Shown: in pieces, positions 5,563 through 11,791 of the stretch
Numbering within the stretch: the first letter of the stretch is position 1
How the letters are laid out: each line of letters begins with the position of its first letter
From: Clavulina sp. PMI_390
Taxonomy: Eukaryota > Basidiomycota > Agaricomycetes > Cantharellales > Hydnaceae
Length of the DNA: 11,791 nucleotides
Assembly: GCA_015039315.1 (NCBI GenBank)
Contig: WIDE01000173.1
Location: 8,728 to 20,518 of the forward strand
Direction: 5' to 3'
Notes under the pieces: generated by a model
What the model was told of the DNA's origin: nothing
Database searches by the model: none
What the model saw: the letters and a program-made list of their open reading frames with translations, nothing else
Position numbers and translations under genes: made by a program

Positions 5563-8519
5563 TCTGGATTGCAACCAAGGTACTGTCTGGAGAAAAAGTG
5601 AGTGGTTCGGAAATCTCTTGTTATGAGTTGGTATGTTCGGGTATGTTCGTGTTTGCGGCTCTGTATCATATCTTGTTTCTTCTTTCGGCACTCGACCAAT
5701 TAGTGTCTCGTGCCTCTTAGTTTCATATCTCTTAATTACGGTTGCTACACATGTACTATATAATATCTGTACAGAGAGTTATGGGGTCCTCTCGCCGAAT
5801 CAACTCTATCAGTTTTTCCCCCATTCCTCTAATCCTCGTGTGCTCTCAACGTCAGGTCCCGCCCAGACGAACCGCATTTATTCAATAGTGAAGTCGAATC
5901 GTGTTTCCCGCGGTTCCGGTGTTTCCCAACAACCGGTCCCGTAACATCTCTCCCCAACCCGTAGGGTTGCAAAGGACGAGTAGATAGAGTAGTAGAAACG
6001 CTGTACTTAGCGTAGGCTTAGATAGATGAATATAATGATGCTTGAATTCGAGGGGTTTTACAAGTGTCAATGAAAGGATGGGATAATCCTAATTGAAACA
6101 ACCTGCAGAGCACTAGATGCTAGTACTGAGGTCCACACTCAATGGTGGATACGTTACTCAGCTACTAGCCTAACTAGAGGATGTCCTCGTCTAGTCAAAG
6201 CAGTGTGGTTTTGCTCAGGGGATGATGTGTGGAAGATATAGCCAATGTGGCTAGGATATGGGGATAGACACTTGGGTGCACACACAGGGGATAGACTGAT
6301 ATTGTGAACACACCGATTTATAACTACTTCCAGGTCGTATTTATACTACGAGCACGGAAAATAGTAGTGTAGAAAAGGGGTAAGGAAATATTGGGGTTCT
6401 CTGGCTCTGGGGGTGGCCATGAGGAGAACACGAGGAAAAGAGCAAGAAATGAAGCCCTAAAACGTGTGGTTAATGTAAATAGACACGTATCGAAGAAGGG
6501 GGAGCGATCGAAAGATCTGATTTCCGATGGAAAGAAAAGGCTATGAGAGGGAGGGTAGAAGAATGAGGATTTCCAGTTTTTGGATATTAGAACATCCGAT
6601 CACAGAATCATGGACGACAGTAATGTACGCCCTCGGAACAAGTTTCCGTTTGTAAATCGTCAAGAAAACAAAGGAGAAAATAAGAAAATAGTGCCGGGCA
6701 TGCCAAGTAAACAATGCCAAACATATCACCAATCGAGGAAGGGGTATCCGGGCACGCGCGATAAGATCAAATGCGACGTTCTCGGAAATTAAGCGATGGA
6801 TTTGCGAAATAAAATGTGCGATGGACACGCGAGGTCCTGAAACGATCTGCCTGATGACTCACCCGACGTCAAATGAAAAGGGGCCCGCTCAGGGGTAGGG
6901 GCGTGCTCGCTTTGGCAGCGGACGAATCCCTGGTTCCCCGGTGAGCGCAAGGGTGACGGAAAACGTTTCCCCGGTATTCGAATGAAGCCAAGAGAGGAAA
7001 AAAGTAATTAATATACTATTTTGAGTGTTATGGCGCTATACTAGGGCTAATCTAGTGAGGGTGCGCATACAAGGATTTTCCCGCCGACAGTACGCACAAT
7101 ATCATCCATAGTAGCACAGTGGTTTTTGGATTCAATGGGGTATAGAGGTTTTATGAAGCGCACAAAGACAATCGTGCCGATCTGAGCTGGAGACGCTACA
7201 ACAGAATCAAATGGAAGGCACGAGGACAATATCGGTAGCCGCGGCAAGCGCCAAGTCCCCGACTTTGTATCTAGTTCCAGCCATTTGAGGCCAGCGTCAA
7301 ACTCGCACCTGGGACTCGTGTACCCGTATGTGTACCCTGTGTTTTGGGCCTAAATCTCCCTCCGGAGTCCTTGCGTCTGTCAAGATTGTCTTGGTTCTTC
7401 ATCGATTCTTCACTTCATGTGTGGCTCACATAATTACGACGCCGATCAGATCTCTCCGCTACCAACGAGTCTGTATGGTGGCACATATGATGATACAATT
7501 TCGTTGAACATTTTCGGCGCACACAAAAGAGCCGCTTTGAGTCAATGCAAATAATAATATATTGGGCAGAGCAAATGACAACATATATTTCATCTCAATC
7601 TCGCCCAAATTTACCGCATAAGATCAAAGCTTACACGCTATAAAGGCATTTGCTGGCCCGCCGCTAGGCTTCTTTTGAGTGCTTGATTGCTTCATCCGCT
7701 ATACGCGCCATGAGATGTTGCTACAATCGTCAATAAATCCACGTCCTAGCGCTAAGGAGTCTATTTATCTCATCCGTATACAGGTCACAGACTTTTTAGG
7801 GATAATATTTCGTAATGCACTCCTTCTCCCAAGCCTCGATATTAGTGAGCTGCGCGTTTCGCTCTCTTCCCTGGCATTCTTGGCTTTTCTGTGTAACGGG
7901 GAATGCTGCGGTTCAAGCTTCCCAAGACATCTAACCATAATTTACGACAGTCAGCAGTGGTTTGGGCATTGCGGTGTGAGATGGTGAAACACGGACTAGG
8001 CTGGCCATGATGGAGCGGAATTCCTCTTGTCCGAAGGACCTCGAATTCTGCTCAGCCTAATTTTTGAGTTCCACAGATTTCCCAGCCAATCAAAAGTCCG
8101 GAAGCCGTGACGTGGGAGCTGACCGTATACCCGAAAACACTATTGCTATTCCTGAATGCCGAAAGCCCAGCACCTACAAAACCCTCCTACCTCCTATTTA
8201 GTCGGAGATGTAGTATTCTCACGCCATCCTCGGCTGGTATCTATGCACGGAAAGCAAGAATAGTTAAGCAACGCAAAGAATGTGGATGCTTCCTGAAAGA
8301 AGATGGCAATACAGGCAAGCTTGATAGATTTCAATTGGATGTAGAATAATCACAGTAAATTACAAAGGCGAGTGCCTGGCCTGGAAGGAGAGAGGCAAAA
8401 GAGATTGAGCCCTCCCTCTCCAGCAGTGTGTACCAAGTAAACAATAATCAGTCATCCGATTACGCAGAGGGACGAAGCAAGCTAGCGGATGGTATTGCTT
8501 AAGTTGACGGCTGGGGATG
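5563..8519. other. Gene-poor region, no supported gene
   Basis: No open frame here longer than about 100 codons shows a recognisable motif or a plausible exon chain. A 10-bp near-tandem duplication (5631-5650) and a repeated TTCCCCGGT (6934-6942 and 6967-6975) are the only small repeats noticed. A TATATAAT stretch near 5755 lies about 190 nt upstream of the candidate ATG at 5562 and could belong to the minus-strand promoter, but support is thin. Base composition is CpG-normal. Confidence 0.5.
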
Positions 8520-8527
8520 GACAAGAA
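8520..8527. repeat. Left copy of the 8-bp target site duplication
   Basis: The sequence gacaagaa directly abuts the left terminus TAGGGCTCC and is repeated exactly at 8729-8736. Confidence 0.85.
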
Positions 8528-8728
8528 TAGGGCTCCGGGCGGATCTGATCCGTGCCAGATCCGCCTCCAATTTTGCAACCAGCGTTGCACTGGATATAAC
8601 CTTATCACACCTGGGCATGGTAGGGACCACTCTTCTTTCCAACAAATCCTAGTGAGACCAGATACACTCAGAGGGCAGTGAGATCCGTTGGGCCAAATCC
8701 GCGGATATCCGATCCGCCAGGAGCCCTA
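8528..8728. mobile_element. Non-autonomous hAT-type element (MITE), 201 bp
   Basis: The ends are TAGGGCTCC (8528-8536) and its exact complement GGAGCCCTA (8720-8728). Extending inward, the terminal inverted repeats match at 20 of 22 positions (8528-8549 against 8728-8707). They are flanked by a perfect 8-bp direct repeat, gacaagaa, at 8520-8527 and 8729-8736. An 8-bp target duplication and ends starting with YAGGG are characteristic of the hAT superfamily. The interior has no transposase reading frame, so it would depend on an enzyme made elsewhere. Several GATCCG-type motifs lie near both ends, as expected for subterminal transposase-binding sites (inference). Confidence 0.85.
8538..8565. 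repeat. 10-bp inverted repeat inside the left end of the element
   Basis: GGCGGATCTG (8538-8547) and CAGATCCGCC (8556-8565) are perfect complements separated by 8 bases, so they could form a hairpin or a dyad protein-binding site. A matching CGATCCGCC lies in the right terminus (8710-8718). Confidence 0.7.
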
Positions 8729-8736
8729 GACAAGAA
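8729..8736. repeat. Right copy of the 8-bp target site duplication
   Basis: The sequence gacaagaa directly follows the right terminus GGAGCCCTA and is identical to 8520-8527. Perfect identity suggests that the insertion is not very old. Confidence 0.85.
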
Positions 8737-10440
8737 GCTGGCGTCAATGAGACTGGGTCTTCGGATTATCAAACTAGTGGCCCAAGAGATTGGAGAGGGG
8801 GACAAGTGAAGAGATGGAGCAATGATGTAAGAATTCAAATGCCAAGACTAGGCGCGGCGAGAGCCAGCAGATACTTCCAGCTGCTAGCATTTACAATCGA
8901 ACGGAATAATGAGAAGCCACATATCATGCTGGCGATTGAGATCTTCAGTCGTGACATTGGTCGTCACTCATGGCCGTATGATATGCCATCCAAAATGGGC
9001 AAGGGATCGACAAGAGCCGCCACAGCGAACGTTGACGTCGGTGTAGCAGCACTTGATACAGGGATAGTCAAACATAATCTTGTTCGTAAAGACGAAAGCG
9101 TGCACTGGTAAGGTACGACTTAGATTGGTCATTAGTTTGAGGAGACGGCCCCATGGACATTCAGTGTGTGCGTACTTGTAGCAGACCAGCGCATTTTCAT
9201 GCGAGGAAGAAGAAAATGAGGGAAACAAACGGTCCAGGTTGTGGCTACTGGCGGCGATGGAAGATGTTGACGGCCTTCCGCAAACGTGGTTGAGGTAGGA
9301 CGAGAGAGGAGATTAGCGCGGTTAGCAGGGAGGATGTACAAGGCGTGAGATTAGAAGCAAAAAAAATGTCGGCAAGGGATAGCGAGCGACAAAAAGATAC
9401 GGGAGCTTCCTCATCAAACTCTACCAGATAGCTGTAACCAACTAGTGATCCATGCTGACGCAATCGAAAGAGTGTTAAAAGTGGTTGTTTTGCTTGGGGG
9501 TATTGAGGGTGGCACATTTATCGAAGCAACCCAACTCGTGAATCACAGGAAACACCCGTGTGAGTGGGGCGCTAGGGTTAAGCGATTTGACGATGAGGGA
9601 AGCTGGACTCGGCCGGGGGGTAGTAATAACGAATATTAGTGATAAGGTGGTGAGATAGGCAAGCGAGCATGGCTAACCCGGCGACAAAAGAGTTTGCGTT
9701 GACTGGTCAGTCCATGGAGGGCATAGACTTGAGCAACGCAAGCACGTCGATAACATGTAAGTGATGGGGCTAACGTACTCGATGAAGGAGACGAGAGAGG
9801 GAAGTCGAAGGCATAGGCACGACGACTACTCGCATGAGCACTTGAGTGAGCCATGGACGACGCAACAAGGAGGAACACTGTCGAAGGATCATTGCTTGGC
9901 AAGTGGTGGAGAGGCTTAAGTCGATCAAGAGCGTTGCATTCCATGTGGAGGTGTACCAAGATTGGGATCGACGTAATGCAACGATGCGAAGAGGAAAGGT
10001 GGTGGCGAGCGAGGGATTATCCACAGAGCTCAGGGGTGAACTGGGAAGGAGCATCGATAGTAAAGGCACGCATTAGTACGTTGTGAGTCGGCAATGGGTC
10101 CAAGCCATCGAAGGTGATACGACAGACTAGAGAGATTGGTGAAGTACGATGAAGGAGGCAACATGTCGAGTTGGGAATCGGCAACGGAATGAGGCGTTGG
10201 AGGGTCATTTTGCTGAAACTATTGAGAAGTGAGATGGGGGGATGGAGCCTATGATAATAGGACGGAAGGCGGCAAGAGGGGACGTCGGTCAGTCCCTTTC
10301 CATCGATGCTTGGATGGATGAGAGGTGGTTGTGGCTTATTGTTGCTGTTTCGCACGACTGTCCCCAGTCTCGTGCATCCATGCAATTCCACATCCGCTCT
10401 CACCATGACACGCACTCAATATTTTTTGGATCAGTCGTCT
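8737..10440. other. Gene-poor region, no supported gene
   Basis: Overlapping open frames of 60-130 codons occur on both strands, notably minus-strand frames between about 9636 and 10415. None shows a recognisable domain, a good start context or splice sites that link it to another frame. The composition is purine-rich on the plus strand. Old, unrecognisable gene or transposon debris is possible but not demonstrable. Confidence 0.4.
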
Positions 10441-11545
10441 TCATTGGATTAAGCCTAGTCGCGAGTGAAATGAAAGATCTTCGCGCCAAGGTGGTCTGAG
10501 CACCGAGCACGCAGGTCGCAGAGACTGAGCAGGCTCTGAAGACACAGTGCGTTCTCCTACGCCAGATTCTCCATGCTCCACGAACTGAACGCCTTACAAG
10601 GCTGTACGGTGAATTTCCATGTTTGACGATTATGCTGAAGCCGAGCCTGCTACCAGATGTACCAGAACGCGAAATGCTGTGATTCAGAAGCGCGTCCCAT
10701 CCCACGCGGTTGGTCTATCTTGACCTCGCAGCATTACTCGCATCGACAGTTAGCTATTTGATGCGCTACAGAACCCGCCTTCCTACCACCTAAAGGAAGC
10801 GGCGTGACGCGACACACGCCTGATGTTCCCGCTACTATTTATCAGAGCTGGAGGATGATGCCAAGGTCGACGTTGCTGCTACCACAACAAGAATGCGAGG
10901 AATCATGAGCCGCGTCCTGTCTATCCAGCTGGTGCCTTTGGACCCCACACTCCCACGCACATAACTTTTATGCAGCGCTCCTTACTATTCGAAGGATGTG
11001 TGCTACTTCCTACAACTTGACGCGCCGCGATGTGATGCGCTCGGGTCGCATGTGTAGCTCTGTTCCCGCTACTACCGCCACTGCATTCAATTCGCCCGTA
11101 AGCACTACTCGCTCTCTATGAAATAAAACCGCCGTCCACAAACCTGGAGTATCTACTCCAGAGTCTGAATCTTCTTCAGACGACGAAGTTGAAGAAGATG
11201 ATGATGATGACGAACCAGTCAGTGTTGAAATTCTTATCTAGGGCTCGAAAAGGCCGCGCTGTTCCCAGTACTGAGCTACAACATGGAGGCACGCCTCGCT
11301 GAGTCAAATAGCAAGGTAACTCCAGAGAGTGTATCACTGATGCTGACGGAGATGAGGATGAATTTGTCATCACTGAGCCTACACAGACCCAAAAAATTCG
11401 TGGTAAACATTCGTCAGACCACCCCGATCTTGCCTTAGCCTTCGCCTTCGCCCTTCACAGGCTCCCCCCTCTCCCGAAAAATCCAAGGCTACATGACAGC
11501 TCGGCACAGAATTGGACTGGACGAGCTTGAAATATGATTCAAATG
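10440..11545 (+). pseudogene. Possible decayed gene: coiled-coil, acidic and basic/Pro-rich fragments in shifting frames
   Basis: In frame 3, SEMKDLRAKVV is followed by TGA (10497-10499), and the same frame continues as a heptad-like VAETEQALKTQCVLLRQIL up to a TGA at 10680-10682. In frame 1, a stretch reading TRRDVMRSGRM (from about 11020) runs to TGA (11119-11121), continues as STPESESSSDDEVEEDDDDDE and ends at TAG (11239-11241). In frame 2, ARKGRAVPSTE begins at 11243, is broken by TGA and TAG, and resumes as DADGDEDEFVITEPTQTQ. Near 11430-11530 another frame reads SPSPFTGSPL...MTARHRIGLDELE. This succession of composition-biased segments with stops and frame changes suggests one degraded gene. 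No domain is recognised, and a chance pattern or several unrelated remnants cannot be excluded. Confidence 0.3.
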
Positions 11546-11705
11546 ACGCCGTCCTGTCAGTGAAGACGGCAGCAACGGGAGATTCTGCTAGTTAAGCACT
11601 TCCGGCGCTCCACTGGGTTTATCCTAACCTCTTTCCAAGATGCCTCACCCAAGTCAGGGCATGCCATACATTGAGCTACCCAATCATAACATACTGGTAC
11701 AAAGT

Positions 11706-11744
11706 TATACCAAAAGGCCGGTTTTTTGGTCTTATTTTGGTATA
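11706..11744. repeat. 10-bp inverted repeat
   Basis: TATACCAAAA (11706-11715) and TTTTGGTATA (11735-11744) are perfect complements around a 19-base spacer. It lies just before the T-run that ends the window. It may be a hairpin or one end of a small element; no target duplication is seen. Confidence 0.5.
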
Positions 11745-11791
11745 TTGAGAGGCTACAGTTTGTGTGAACGCTCAGAATGGACTTTTTTTTT

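Noticed and set aside
5880..6480. Possible solo LTR (TATTTATACTA-type stretch near 6340, small dyads near 6110-6190)
   Set aside because: I could not find matching TG...CA ends, a target duplication, a primer binding site or a second copy in the window.
6855..6870. TGACTCA (Gcn4/bZIP-type site) and GACGTC (CRE-type palindrome) close together
   Set aside because: No gene with supportable coding sequence lies nearby to be regulated; such short sites are expected by chance.
7111..7140. TAGCACAGTGG (A-box-like) followed by GGATTCAATGG (B-box-like)
   Set aside because: The spacing is only a few bases, far too short for a tRNA, and no cloverleaf can be drawn.
7047..7292. Minus-strand small frames beginning ATG at about 7281 (MAGTRYKVGDL...) and continuing in another frame as PAQIGTIVFVRFIKPLYP
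   Set aside because: They look slightly coding-like, but they need a frameshift or a poorly supported intron, have a weak start context and show no recognised motif.
8806..9111. 101-codon plus-strand frame starting MKRWSNDV just right of the hAT element
   Set aside because: No domain, no neighbouring exon and a competing minus-strand frame; length is within chance for this composition.
9636..10415. Overlapping minus-strand frames of about 100-130 codons
   Set aside because: They overlap each other in different frames, are Ser/Leu/Pro-biased without motifs, and lack splice sites that would connect them.

Overview
The window looks like nuclear DNA from a filamentous basidiomycete, most likely an Agaricomycete. 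The evidence is a fungal NLR-type locus with near-identical WD40 repeats, several very short introns (56-65 nt) with GT...AG ends and CTAAC/CTAAT branch-like sites, and a long Ser/Ala/Pro-rich intronless reading frame. No bacterial operon, viral or organellar feature is visible. The genus cannot be decided from sequence reading alone.

Layout. (1) 1-2196, plus strand: the 3' part of a gene for a long, mostly disordered protein with an N-terminal coiled coil and likely nuclear localisation signals; its start lies outside the window. (2) 2197-2608: convergent intergenic space. (3) 2609 to about 5562, minus strand: a decaying NLR-like locus. By following splice sites I read, in transcription order, an N-terminal domain of an uncharacterised fungal type (exons at 5361/5562-5038, 4981-4835 and the start of 4775-3768), then the helical region that normally follows a NACHT ATPase, then a WD40 domain and the C-terminal tail usual for basidiomycete NLRs. 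The NACHT nucleotide-binding domain itself is absent. The frame is broken by two in-frame TGA codons (4694-4692 and 3577-3575) and a 1-nt frameshift near 3620-3624. A further TGA (5541-5539) follows the most upstream candidate ATG.

Most of this locus (about 2341-5100) has almost no CpG: I count 8 in about 2.76 kb, all flanked by C or G on both sides. The sequence on either side is CpG-rich. This looks like methylation-linked or RIP-like mutation, and it would explain TGA codons arising from CGA.

(4) 5563-8519: no gene I can support. (5) 8528-8728: a 201-bp non-autonomous hAT-type element (MITE) with imperfect terminal inverted repeats and a perfect 8-bp target duplication. (6) 8737 to about 10440: no gene I can support. 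(7) About 10440-11545, plus strand: scattered open segments in changing frames (coiled-coil-like, acidic, basic/Pro-rich) that look like one decayed gene of unknown identity. (8) 11706-11744: a 10-bp inverted repeat close to the T-rich window end.

Overall this is a gene-poor, accessory stretch next to one apparently healthy gene. The most informative story is the NLR relic: the sensor-side modules remain while the ATPase switch is lost, and a CpG-specific mutational process has acted with a boundary inside the gene.
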